Under the pieces are notes generated by a model. The model searched no databases. It was not told where the DNA came from and saw only the letters and a program-made list of their open reading frames with translations. 64,000 nucleotides of DNA from Pseudomonas frederiksbergensis (GTDB lineage Bacteria > Pseudomonadota > Gammaproteobacteria > Pseudomonadales > Pseudomonadaceae). Every line of letters begins with the position of its first letter. The stretch's first letter is position 1. The translations under genes were made by a program, and so were the position numbers. Shown in pieces: positions 52,244 through 61,700 of this stretch. The stretch is from positions 254,266 to 318,265 of the forward strand of contig NZ_MOBP01000021.1 of assembly GCF_003732665.1 (NCBI RefSeq), given 5' to 3'.

Positions 52244-53464
52244 ATGCAAACCACCCTCAGCGAACAGTCGCGCAAACTGCCAAGGGCCGCCGAGGCGGAA
52301 AAGATCCTGCGCACCTGCGTGCATTGCGGGTTCTGCAACGCCACGTGCCCGACCTATCAACTGCTGGGGGATGAACTGGACGGCCCACGCGGGCGCATCT
52401 ATTTGATCAAGCAAGTGCTGGAAGGCGCCCCCGCTACGGCGAAAACCCAGTTGCACCTCGACCGCTGCCTGTCGTGCCGCAACTGCGAAACCACCTGCCC
52501 GTCGGGGGTGGATTATCACAACCTGCTGGATATCGGCCGGGCCGTGGTCGATCAAGCGGTGCCGCGCCCGGCCGGCCAACGGTTGTTGCGTGAGGGATTA
52601 CGGGCCTTGGCGCCGAATCCGAACCTGTTCAAAGCGCTGCTGCGGATCGGCACGACGTTCCGTCCGTTGTTGCCGCGCACGGTTGAGATGAAGTTGCCCC
52701 ACGACCTGCCGGCCACGGGTGAGCGCCCTGCCCCTCGGCATGCGCGCACCGTGTTGATGCTCGAGGGCTGCGTGCAACCGGGCCTGTCGCCCAATACCAA
52801 CGCCGCGGCGGCGCGGGTTTTGGATCGGTTGGGAATCAGCGTGATTGCGGCACCCGAGGCCGGTTGCTGCGGTGCGCTGGACTATCACCTCGACGCCCAG
52901 GCCAAGGGGTTGGAGCGCGCCCGGCACAATATCGACGCCTGGTGGCCGCACCTGGAAAACGGCGCCGAAGCCATCGTGCAAACCGCCAGCGGTTGCGGCG
53001 CGTTCATCAAGGATTACGGGCATTTGCTGGAGGACGATCCGGCGTATGCGGCCAAGGCGTTGCGGGTCAGTGCGCTGGCGCTGGATCTGGTGCAAGTGTT
53101 GGCCGATGAACCGCTGGAGCGAGTCTGCGCCGCCACTGACCAACGCATCGCCTTCCACTGCCCCTGCACCTTGCAGCACGCGCAGAAACTCGGCGGTGCG
53201 GTGGAGGCGGTGTTGACCCGATTGGGCTTCAACCTCACGGCGGTTCCCGACAGTCATTTATGTTGTGGTTCGGCCGGCACTTACTCCCTGACCCAACCGG
53301 AACTGGCCCGGCAACTGCGGGACAACAAGCTCAACGCCCTGGAAAGCGGCCAGCCGTCCCTGATCGTCACCGCCAATATCGGCTGCCAGAGCCACCTCGC
53401 CAGCGCCGGGCGCACGCCGGTCCGGCACTGGATCGAACTGGTGGACCAGTCGCTGGGAGAATGA
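52244..53464 (+). CDS. glcF: glycolate oxidase iron-sulfur subunit GlcF
   Basis: A 406-residue electron-transfer subunit. Two [4Fe-4S] ferredoxin motifs are at CVHCGFCNATCPTYQ (near residue 26) and CLSCRNCETTCPSG (near residue 77). Two cysteine-rich CCG domains follow (EAGCCGALDYH, and SHLCCGSAGTYSLTQPE near residue 345). It passes electrons to the quinone pool. The glcC regulator is not in the window upstream. Confidence 0.92.
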   Translation: MQTTLSEQSRKLPRAAEAEKILRTCVHCGFCNATCPTYQLLGDELDGPRGRIYLIKQVLEGAPATAKTQLHLDRCLSCRNCETTCPSGVDYHNLLDIGRAVVDQAVPRPAGQRLLREGLRALAPNPNLFKALLRIGTTFRPLLPRTVEMKLPHDLPATGERPAPRHARTVLMLEGCVQPGLSPNTNAAAARVLDRLGISVIAAPEAGCCGALDYHLDAQAKGLERARHNIDAWWPHLENGAEAIVQTASGCGAFIKDYGHLLEDDPAYAAKALRVSALALDLVQVLADEPLERVCAATDQRIAFHCPCTLQHAQKLGGAVEAVLTRLGFNLTAVPDSHLCCGSAGTYSLTQPELARQLRDNKLNALESGQPSLIVTANIGCQSHLASAGRTPVRHWIELVDQSLGE

Positions 53465-53483
53465 AGTCCGTAGGAATCTTCGT

Positions 53484-53517
53484 TTGTCGGCGCCGCAGAA
53501 GGCTGCGATCTTTTGCC
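53484..53517. repeat. solitary half of a second-family REP
   Basis: CGCCGCAGAAGGCTGCGATC resembles one arm of the GGAGCTGCCGAAGGCTGCGA element but has no partner; it is between glcF and hglS. Confidence 0.5.
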
Positions 53518-53552
53518 CCATCCTCTCTGTCACCGCGCCAGGAATTTTTTTC

Positions 53553-54944
53553 ATGAGCCACCCCGCCTTCGTCAGCCCCGACCTGATCCGCCAACGCTTC
53601 TCCAAAGCGATGTCCGACATGTACCGCGAAGAGGTGCCGCTGTACGGCGCGCTGATGGAACTGGTGGAACAGACCAACCGCGACGTGCTGGCGCAAGATC
53701 CGCAGATTGCGCGCCAACTCGAAAGCACCGGTGAAATCCAGCGCCTGGACCTGGAGCGCCACGGCGCGATCCGCGTCGGCACCGCCACCGAACTGGCGAC
53801 CCTTGCCCGGTTGTTCGCGGTGATGGGCATGCAACCGGTGGGCTACTACGACCTCACTCCGGCGGGCGTGCCGGTGCATTCCACGGCGTTTCGCGCCGTG
53901 CATGAAACGGCGCTGCAAGTCAGCCCGTTCCGGGTGTTCACCTCGCTGCTGCGCCTGGAGTTGATCGAAGACCTGGAACTGCGCGCCTTCGCCCAATCGG
54001 TGCTGGATAAACGCTCGATCTTCACTGCCGAGGCGTTGGCCCTGATCGAACACGCCGAAACCCACGGCGGCCTCACCGAAAAGCAATCCTGGGACTTCGT
54101 CGAACAAGCCTTGGAAACCTTCCGCTGGCACCACAGCGCCACCGTCACTGCCGCGCAATATCAGCAACTCAGCGCCCAGCATCGACTGATCGCCGACGTC
54201 GTGGCATTCAAAGGCCCGCACATCAACCACCTGACCCCGCGCACCCTGGACATCGATATCGTCCAGGCGCAAATGCCCGCCCACGGCATCACCCCCAAAG
54301 CCGTGATCGAAGGCCCGCCGCGCCGCCAGTGCCCGATCCTGCTGCGTCAGACCAGTTTCAAGGCGCTGGACGAACCGATCGCCTTCACCGATCAAGACCA
54401 GACCCGTGGCAGCCACAGCGCCCGTTTCGGCGAGATCGAACAACGGGGCGCGGCCCTCACGCCCAAAGGCCGGGCGCTTTACGATCGTCTGCTCAATGCG
54501 GCCCGAGATGAGTTGAAGGATTTCCCGAATGAAGCCAATGCCGCGCGCTACAACGAATTAATGGCCCAACACTTTGGCGAATTCCCTGACACGCTGGAGG
54601 GCATGCGCCGACAGGAACTGGCGTACTTTCGTTACTTCGTGACGGAAACAGGCCTGGAGGCGAATGGGTTGGACGGCTTGGCGCTGGAGGAACTGCTGAG
54701 TGCCGGGCATGTGCGGGTTGAACCGCTGGTGTACGAGGACTTTTTGCCGGTGAGTGCGGCGGGGATTTTCCAGTCGAACCTGGGGGATGCGGCGCAAACC
54801 CACTATGGCGTGCATTCGAACCAGCAGGCGTTTGAGCAGGCGCTGGGGCGTAAAACGATTGATGAGTTGGGGCTGTACGCCGAGACGCAGCAGCGGTCGA
54901 TTGAGGATTGTCGTGTAGCGCTGGGATTGTCGAACCTGGGCTGA
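53553..54944 (+). CDS. hglS: 2-oxoadipate dioxygenase/decarboxylase (DUF1338, YdcJ-like)
   Basis: A 463-residue Fe(II) enzyme. In P. putida HglS converts 2-oxoadipate with oxygen to D-2-hydroxyglutarate in lysine catabolism. The residues described for that enzyme are found at the same numbers here: His70 and Arg74 in LERHGAIRVGT, His226 in GPHINHLTPR, and Glu294 in ARFGEIEQRG. This supports both the start at MSHPAF and a functional enzyme. It follows glcF after 88 bases that carry a REP fragment, so it may be a separate unit. The GlcD-type enzymes oxidise D-2-hydroxyacids, so proximity is notable. Confidence 0.92.
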   Translation: MSHPAFVSPDLIRQRFSKAMSDMYREEVPLYGALMELVEQTNRDVLAQDPQIARQLESTGEIQRLDLERHGAIRVGTATELATLARLFAVMGMQPVGYYDLTPAGVPVHSTAFRAVHETALQVSPFRVFTSLLRLELIEDLELRAFAQSVLDKRSIFTAEALALIEHAETHGGLTEKQSWDFVEQALETFRWHHSATVTAAQYQQLSAQHRLIADVVAFKGPHINHLTPRTLDIDIVQAQMPAHGITPKAVIEGPPRRQCPILLRQTSFKALDEPIAFTDQDQTRGSHSARFGEIEQRGAALTPKGRALYDRLLNAARDELKDFPNEANAARYNELMAQHFGEFPDTLEGMRRQELAYFRYFVTETGLEANGLDGLALEELLSAGHVRVEPLVYEDFLPVSAAGIFQSNLGDAAQTHYGVHSNQQAFEQALGRKTIDELGLYAETQQRSIEDCRVALGLSNLG

Positions 54945-54948
54945 CCTT

Positions 54949-54974
54949 TGTGGCGAGGGAGCTCCCACGCCACA
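54949..54974. repeat. short palindrome, REP-core remnant
   Basis: TGTGGCGAGGGAGCTCCCAC followed by GCCACA; the arms of the TGTGGCGAGG element joined with the middle deleted. Confidence 0.6.
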
Positions 54975-55028
54975 GAAAAGTGTTCAGGCCAGTTTCGGCA
55001 ACAGGTGGGTGATGGCGCATGGCCTTGA

Positions 55029-55046
55029 TGCGCAAGAAGTTGCGCA
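55029..55046 (+). promoter_or_regulatory. enhancer-like site A upstream of hcp
   Basis: TGCGCAAGAAGTTGCGCA: inverted heptamers TGCGCAA/TTGCGCA around GAAG. First of three copies in the 375-base gap 54945-55319. Confidence 0.6.
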
Positions 55047-55110
55047 CTCCTGCCGCAAAAAGCCCTACCTACGACCCTGAGCGCCAGGCCCGCCAAGCCT
55101 TCCAGCCAAG

Positions 55111-55150
55111 TGCGCAAGAAGTTGCGCAGTGGTGCGCAACTTCTTGCGCA
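55111..55150. promoter_or_regulatory. enhancer-like sites B and C upstream of hcp
   Basis: Second copy at 55111-55128, identical to site A, then GTGG, then a third copy in opposite orientation at 55133-55150. Together they make a 40-base perfect inverted repeat, 87-126 bases before the -24 element, the usual distance for enhancer-binding activators of sigma-54. Confidence 0.6.
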
Positions 55151-55236
55151 GCTTGCCGGGTGATCTCGGTTCGAATCCGCTCAAGGATGTTATCGGGATG
55201 CCTTGAGCCCCCGGTTTATATGGCCTCCGGCATTTC

Positions 55237-55251
55237 TGGCACGGACCTTGA
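55237..55251 (+). promoter_or_regulatory. putative sigma-54 promoter of hcp
   Basis: TGGCACGGACCTTGA fits the -24/-12 consensus TGGCACG-N4-TTGC except for the last base. A start near 55262 would leave a ~58-base leader before the hcp ATG with its AAGGAG site. Confidence 0.6.
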
Positions 55252-55319
55252 TAACTGTCAGGCACCCACCGGGCGATACCGCCTCCCGGGCACCCTAACT
55301 TTTAGCAAGGAGCACATCC

Positions 55320-55835
55320 ATGGCTACACCAGCGTACATGTCCGTCACTGGCGAAAAACAAGGTCTGATCACTGCCGGCGCGTTCACCGCCGACTCGGTT
55401 GGCAATACCTACCAGGAAGGTCACGAAGACCAGGTCATGGTTCAGGCTTTCAGCCACGACGTCATCATCCCGCGTGACCCGCAATCCGGCCAACCTACCG
55501 GTCAGCGCGTTCACAAGCCAGTTGTAATCACCAAGGTCTACGACAAGGCTTCGCCACTGCTGCAAGCGGCCCTGACCTCCGGCGAGCGCATGAGCGAAAT
55601 CGTTATCCAGTGGTATCGCACTTCGGCCCAAGGGACCCAAGAGCACTACTACACCACCAAACTGGAAGACGCGATCATCGTCGCCATCAACAACAAAATG
55701 CACAACTGCCAGGATCCGTCGAACTCCCACTTCACGCACCTGGAAGAAGTACAGTTCACCTACCGCAAAATCACCTGGACCCACGAAGTATCCGGTACTT
55801 CGGGTTCCGATGACTGGCGTCAGCCAGTCGCTTAA
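55320..55835 (+). CDS. hcp: type VI secretion tube protein Hcp
   Basis: A 171-residue structural protein forming hexameric rings of the T6SS inner tube, which also carries effectors. Typical segments: MATPAYMSVTGEKQGLITAG, DQVMVQAFSHDVIIPRDPQS, RVHKPVVITKVYDKASPLLQ and EHYYTTKLEDAIIVAI. AAGGAG precedes the start. It stands first in an effector island with vgrG 131 bases downstream and no other T6SS structural genes in the window, so it is an orphan hcp whose machine is elsewhere. Confidence 0.93.
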   Translation: MATPAYMSVTGEKQGLITAGAFTADSVGNTYQEGHEDQVMVQAFSHDVIIPRDPQSGQPTGQRVHKPVVITKVYDKASPLLQAALTSGERMSEIVIQWYRTSAQGTQEHYYTTKLEDAIIVAINNKMHNCQDPSNSHFTHLEEVQFTYRKITWTHEVSGTSGSDDWRQPVA

Positions 55836-55966
55836 TCGCGGCTGAACGCTTCACGCATCGGCCAGCTCTGCTGGTCGATGTTGTTTGCGCACTTCAAGAA
55901 TTCTAGCGTCCGCCAGCGCCCTGCCCGGGTGCCGCGTACGCCGCAGCACTGCACGAGGAACAAGGG

Positions 55967-58009
55967 ATGTTCGCGCCGGCCAATCAGACTCACTTTGCCC
56001 TGACTATTGAAGGTCTGGACAACGATTTCCAGGTTCTTGCCCTGCAAGGTCGGGAAGCCATCAGCCAGCCTTTTGTGTTTGAGGTGGAGCTGGTCAGTGA
56101 ACAGCCGTCCCTGGACCTCGAAACGCTCCTGCACAAACCGGCCTTTTTGCAGCTCTCGCCTGACGGCAGCGGCATTCATGGCCAGATCTATCGCGCCGCC
56201 CAGGGTGATTCCGGCAAACGCCTGACCCGCTACGCGGTGACCCTGCGTCCGCAACTGTCCTACCTGGCGCACCGCATCAACCAGCGCATCTTCCAGAACC
56301 TCAGCGTGCCGAAAATCGTCGGCATGGTCCTCGAAGAGCATGGCATCCAGGGCAACGCCTACGAATTCAAGGTCGGGGCGATTTATCCCGAACGCATCTA
56401 CTGCGTTCAGTACGATGAGTCGGACCTGCAGTTCATCCAGCGCCTGTGCGAGGAAGAAGGTATCCACTACCACTTCCAGCACAGCGCCACGGCCCACAAA
56501 CTGGTGTTCGGCGATGACCAGACCGTCTTCCCGAAACTGGCGCCAGTGGCCTACCAGCAAGACTCCGGCATGGTCGCCAACGACCCGGTGATCAAGCGCT
56601 TCGACCTGCGCCTGGAAACCCGCACCAGCCGCACCACCCGCCGCGACTACGACTTCGAAAAACCGCGCATCACCCTCGAAAGCGAAAACCGTGGCGACGC
56701 CCTGCCCGACCTCGAAGACTACGACTACCCCGGTCGCTTCATCGACCGCGAGCGCGGCAAGCATTTGGCCAAACGCGCCCTCGAACGGCACCGCAGCGAC
56801 TTCCAGTTGGCCGAAGGCCGCAGCGACCAGCCGATCTTGGTCAGCGGCCACTTCCTGGCCCTGACCCAACACCCGAAAGCCAAATGGAACGACCTGTGGC
56901 TGCTCACCGAAGTCCTCCACGAAGGCAAACAGCCTCAAGTGCTGGAAGAATCGGTCACCAGCAATACCACGGCGCTGAAGGACGACTTTCACCAGGGCTA
57001 TCGCAACCGCTTCCAGGCCACGCCCTGGGACGTACCGAACCGCCCGCCGCTGAACCACCCCAAACCGCGAATCCTCGGCAGCCAAAGCGCCGTGGTCACC
57101 GGCCCCAAGGGTGAAGAAATCCACTGCGACCAGTACGGCCGCGTCAAAGTGCAATTCCACTGGGACCGCGAAGGCCAGGCCGACGACAAGACCAGTTGCT
57201 GGCTGCGCGTCTCCTCCGCCTGGGCCGGCGCCCACTACGGCGGCATCGCCATCCCGCGCATCGGCATGGAAGTGCTGGTCACGTTCCTTGAAGGCGACCC
57301 CGACCAACCGCTCATCAGCGGCTGCCTGTACCACAAGGAAAACGTCGTCCCCTACGAGCTGCCGGCGAACAAGACCCGCAGCACCTTCAAGACCCTGAGC
57401 TCCAAGGGTGGCGGCGGCTACAACGAACTGCGCATCGAAGACAAAAAAGGCCAGGAACAAATCTTCCTGCACGCCCAGCGCGACTGGGACGAAAACGTCG
57501 AGCACGACCAGAAAATCCGCGTCGGCAACGAACGCCACGACACCGTCGAGCAAAACAGCTACAGCGAATTCAAGGCCGAAGAACACCACACCGTCTACGC
57601 CGACCGCAAAGTCGAAACCCGCGCCAACGACCACCTCACCGTGGGCGTGAACCAGCACATCAAGGTCGGCACCGGCCAATTCATCGAAGCCGGCCAGGAA
57701 ATCCACCTGAGCAGCGGCATGAAAGTCGTGCTCGAAGCTGGCAGCGAACTGACCCTCAAGGGCGGCGGCAGCTTCATCAAGATCGACGGCAGCGGCGTAA
57801 CGCTGAGCGGGCCGGTGATCAACATGAACTCCGGCGGCAGCCCCGGCAACGGCACAGGCGCGGCACCGCTGATGCCCGGCGTGCTGAAACAGGCCGACGC
57901 CGACACGGCCGGCCAGGTTTTGACCCCGGCGCAGATCAATACGTTGAAACGTAATGCACCGTTCTGTGAAGAGTGTGAAAAATGCAAGGCAGGTGCTTGT
58001 GCGATCTGA
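55967..58009 (+). CDS. vgrG: type VI secretion spike protein VgrG (TssI)
   Basis: A 680-residue protein forming the trimeric T6SS spike. It has the gp27-like base (FALTIEGLDNDFQVLALQGR onwards), then a gp5-like OB-fold (GEEIHCDQYGRVKVQFHWDR near residue 380) and a beta-helix needle (QIFLHAQRDWDENVEHDQKI onwards to about residue 620). After the needle is a linker and an unusual Cys-rich tip CEECEKCKAGAC at the very C-terminus. Its stop overlaps the DUF4123 gene. ATG 55967 follows GAGGAACAAGG. Confidence 0.93.
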   Translation: MFAPANQTHFALTIEGLDNDFQVLALQGREAISQPFVFEVELVSEQPSLDLETLLHKPAFLQLSPDGSGIHGQIYRAAQGDSGKRLTRYAVTLRPQLSYLAHRINQRIFQNLSVPKIVGMVLEEHGIQGNAYEFKVGAIYPERIYCVQYDESDLQFIQRLCEEEGIHYHFQHSATAHKLVFGDDQTVFPKLAPVAYQQDSGMVANDPVIKRFDLRLETRTSRTTRRDYDFEKPRITLESENRGDALPDLEDYDYPGRFIDRERGKHLAKRALERHRSDFQLAEGRSDQPILVSGHFLALTQHPKAKWNDLWLLTEVLHEGKQPQVLEESVTSNTTALKDDFHQGYRNRFQATPWDVPNRPPLNHPKPRILGSQSAVVTGPKGEEIHCDQYGRVKVQFHWDREGQADDKTSCWLRVSSAWAGAHYGGIAIPRIGMEVLVTFLEGDPDQPLISGCLYHKENVVPYELPANKTRSTFKTLSSKGGGGYNELRIEDKKGQEQIFLHAQRDWDENVEHDQKIRVGNERHDTVEQNSYSEFKAEEHHTVYADRKVETRANDHLTVGVNQHIKVGTGQFIEAGQEIHLSSGMKVVLEAGSELTLKGGGSFIKIDGSGVTLSGPVINMNSGGSPGNGTGAAPLMPGVLKQADADTAGQVLTPAQINTLKRNAPFCEECEKCKAGACAI

Positions 58010-58742
58010 TCTTTTGACCCCGCAGGCGTGGCTTGCTGAACGTCCTTTGCAGACAGGCGAACGTCTCTACTTGATTGTCAGCGCGGCCAGTGATGCCGAA
58101 GCGCTGAAGACCCTTTATCAAGTCGAACCCACCACCCAAGTCACCCCGATATGGGGCGGCACACCCTACGCAGCCTGGCAACCGGTGATGCCCTACCTCA
58201 CAGAGATCAAACCCAACTCTAACTTCCTGCCGTGGATCGCCGAAACCGATGCCCAGGACTGGGGTTGGCTGGCAGTGTCCCGCAGCACGCCTGACGTGGT
58301 GTTTGAACATCTGCGCAGTTTGACGCAAGTGAAGATGCCGGATGGGACGGAGGTGTTCTTCCGGTTTTGGGATGGGCGGCACATTTATCCGATTCTTGAA
58401 GGGCTGGGTGAAGCGGCCGGGGAAGTGTTGCCGGTGTTTGATCGGTATTTGATTAATGGCCAAAGCCTGGTGGTTGGACCGAGGGTTGTGCCACCGGCGA
58501 AGGACTGGCCTTGGTGGGACGTGCCGGAGGGGTTGTTGGATGGGCTGACGAAGAAAAACCCATCGACCGTCATTGGCAACATGATGCTGTGGTTGAAAGA
58601 GGATCATGCCGAGCTGTACTTCTCGTTCCCTGAATCCAACCTGCGAGAAAAAGTGGCGCGCTTCGTAAAACGCACGCCACTCACGGAAGAAAACTACACC
58701 GGGCTGCTAAAAGCCCACTTGGAAAATGAGGTGGCCGTATGA
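57999..58742 (+). CDS. DUF4123 type VI adaptor/chaperone
   Basis: A 247-residue adaptor (Tap-1/TEC family) that loads effectors onto VgrG. The domain contains LIVSAASDAEALKTLYQVEP, the WLAVSRSTPDVVFEHLRSL segment and EVFFRFWDGRHIYPILEGL, all typical of DUF4123. GTG 57999 is chosen because AAGGCAGG lies just upstream and other family members start about there; ATG 57954 would overlap vgrG by 56 bases. Its stop overlaps the RHS start (ATGA), marking the RHS protein as its client. Confidence 0.85.
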   Translation: MRSDLLTPQAWLAERPLQTGERLYLIVSAASDAEALKTLYQVEPTTQVTPIWGGTPYAAWQPVMPYLTEIKPNSNFLPWIAETDAQDWGWLAVSRSTPDVVFEHLRSLTQVKMPDGTEVFFRFWDGRHIYPILEGLGEAAGEVLPVFDRYLINGQSLVVGPRVVPPAKDWPWWDVPEGLLDGLTKKNPSTVIGNMMLWLKEDHAELYFSFPESNLREKVARFVKRTPLTEENYTGLLKAHLENEVAV

Positions 58743-61700
58743 GCATTTTGATGGGTTCGATCATTGGGAACCTAACCGCCAAACAACCAGACGCTCAGGT
58801 CATCCTCAGTGATTTCAAGAAGTGCATTGTCGACTACCGTGCCCATGCCGAAGCCTGGTATGGCGGTGTGCTGGATGCGGAACAGCAGTTTCAGGTCGGT
58901 GACGAAGTCGGCACTCAAGACAAAGACAGTAAAGACAGAGTAGATCTTTACGCAAACTGCCCGGCCAACGGCAAGCTCAAACTGGTTCACAGTTTCGAGT
59001 CTGCACGTTTTGTCCCGATCGGTAATACGCCCGTTCGATTGGTGCCTGTGGTTGATGGAAAGCTGTTTGGCAAAAATGAGGCCGGCCAAGCTATTACCAA
59101 GACAATTCCTGCCAGCGGGATTCTTGAAGTCGAAGGTCTTACGCCGAACCAGCAGTACAAGATCACGTTTTTCCCCAACCCTACTCCTGCGCAAATCGAC
59201 GCTCTTTTCGGTTCCTATCAGGGGGTGATCGGCGATCTGAGCGGCTGGCTACAAACCCAGTGGACCACCGACTTTCTGCCGCTTTGGCAGGAACACAACA
59301 GCGCATCGATGACCGGCCGCGTCTTGCAAGACCTGGAAGCTTCCTGGAAAGGTTTCCTGAAAGCGATCATGAGTTTGTGGGGGGATATCCAAAATCTCTA
59401 CGACTTGGTCGCACACCCTCGAGAGCATTACGAAAAGCTCAAAAAATTCTTCACCGAGGAGGAAATCAAGCGCATCTACAACGCCTCAGCCGAAGCTATT
59501 CACACCGCCCTGCTAATCGCCAGTGACGAGCCGCTGATGTGGGTCTACGTGGCCGCGATCATGGCATGGGTCAAGATGTTGCCCCCACAGACCTGCACCG
59601 AAGTGATGGCCGAACTGACTACCGAAGTTCTGCTGAACATTCTGGTCGGTGTCGTCCTGACCGGCGGTCTGGGGCTCGCGGTGCGCGTAGGCACCAAGGC
59701 ACTCAACGCCACACAAACCGGTGGCAAGGTGCTGAAGTTGATTGAGGACTTCACCGGCATGCTGATGAAAATCAGCAGGAAAAACGCCACGGCCCATACC
59801 GAAGCCGCCAAACCTCTGTTGCTCAACGGCAATTCGGCCGTCAATCAGGCTCGCAAGGCCACCGTTGAAATCGCGGCCCCCAAGCCAGCGGTCACGGCCA
59901 CAGCACCAAAGAAAAAACCACCGATCTCAGGCGGCAAGGTAGAAACAGACGCGCAAATCCATACGCGCGGAAAGAAAGACAGCAGCACACATATCGAGCA
60001 AAAAGAATTGGTCGACAACGCCCCCGATCAATCGAAGACCCCAGCAGATAAACCAGCACAGTGCGTTGATAAAACCTGTTCCGACGGCGAACCTGTTTCG
60101 ATGGTCACCGGGGAAGAACTGCTGACTCTCACAGATGGCCAACTTGGCGGCCTATTGCCGCTGGAGTGGACACGCCTGTATCGCAGCAGCGCCGTTGAAA
60201 TCGACAGTCGCCTTGGTTTTGGCTGGAGTCATTCGCTGTCCCATCGCCTGCAACTGGATGATGAGGGCGTGCTGTGGACGGACAATGAAAACCGTCAAAC
60301 CCGCTTTCCGATGCCGAGCGAGCAGCGCCCCGCTATCACTAATAGCCTGGCTGAAGCAGCCATTTACCTCGGCGATGCGCCGGGCGAACTGATCCTGACC
60401 CAAGCCGGGCCGCAAACACGCTTCTACCACTTCCGTGCCGGGCGCCTGATCACCATCAGCGATGCCTACGACAATCAACTGCACATCAGCTACGACATGG
60501 TCGATCGCATTCAGCGAATCGATAATGGTGCGGGTCGCTCCCTGCTACTTCGCTACGACGACCGTCATATCGCCGCGGTGGACTATCAACAGCAACGTTC
60601 GGAATACAACGAACGCGGTGAGCGGCAGGATCCGTGGCAGACGGTGCAGAACTTAGTCACGTACCGCTACAACGAACGCAATCAGCTCGTACGCTCCACC
60701 AATGCCGCCGGTGAAAGCGAGCATTACCGCTACAACGACCAGCACGTCATTCTCGAGCGGCAATTGGCGGGCGGCGCCAGTTTCTTCTGGGAATGGGAAT
60801 ATGAAGGCAAGCTCTCTCGTTGCGTGCGCCACTGGGCAAGTTACTCGCAACTGGAAGCCCGCTACGTTTGGGACGATAAAGGCACGGTCACCATCCATAA
60901 CGCCGATGGTAGCGAACAGGTATACGTGCATGACAAGAATGCACGCCTGATCAGTGAAACCGCACCGGATGGCGCAGAAACGCAAAGAGCCTATGACGAC
61001 GATGGGCGCCTGATCGCAGAGAAAGACGCACTTGGCGCCGTCACCGAGTATCGGTACAACGATGCCGGGCGACTGATGGCAGTCATTCCTCCAGAAGATG
61101 AACCGACCCGTTACAACTACTTCGATGGGCAGCTTATTGAAGTAAAACGTGGCAGAGCGCGTTGGCAGTACGAGCGTAATCGTCAGGGTGATATCACCCA
61201 ACAGATCGATCCCCACGGCAACGAAACCCATTACAGCTACGACCGCCAAGGTCGTCTGGTGGAAATCCGTCACCCCGATGGCAGCCGTCATCAATTGGGT
61301 TGGAACAACCTCGGCCAATTGCTGGAAGAACGCTTGCCCGACGGCGGCCAGCGTAAGTACCGCTATGACGCACTTGGCCGGCAGATCACGCGCCAGGAAG
61401 AAAGCGGCGCCATCACCCACTATCAATGGGACGCCGTTGATCGTCTGACGCAGGTCACCCTCCCCGGCGGCGCCACCCGAGCGTTTACCTACAACCCTTA
61501 TGGTCGCGTCACCGCCGAACGCGATGAACTCGGTCGCGTCACGCGCTACGAATACGCCGATGGCCTGCACCTGGTCAGCCGCCGGATCAATCCGGACGGC
61601 AGCCAGTTGCGCTACCGCTACGACAATTCGCGCCTGTTACTCACCGAAATCGAAAACGAACGCGGCGAGCACTACCACCTCGATTATTACGCCAACGGCC

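Noticed and set aside
55832..57706. A 624-residue open frame on the minus strand opposite vgrG
   Set aside because: It is a shadow of the high G+C third-position bias of vgrG; the composition (V, F, A, D-rich) is not protein-like and the plus strand encodes a full VgrG.
55320..58009. Hcp and VgrG as phage tail genes of a prophage
   Set aside because: No capsid, terminase, integrase or lysis genes; the DUF4123-RHS-immunity order is that of a T6SS effector island.
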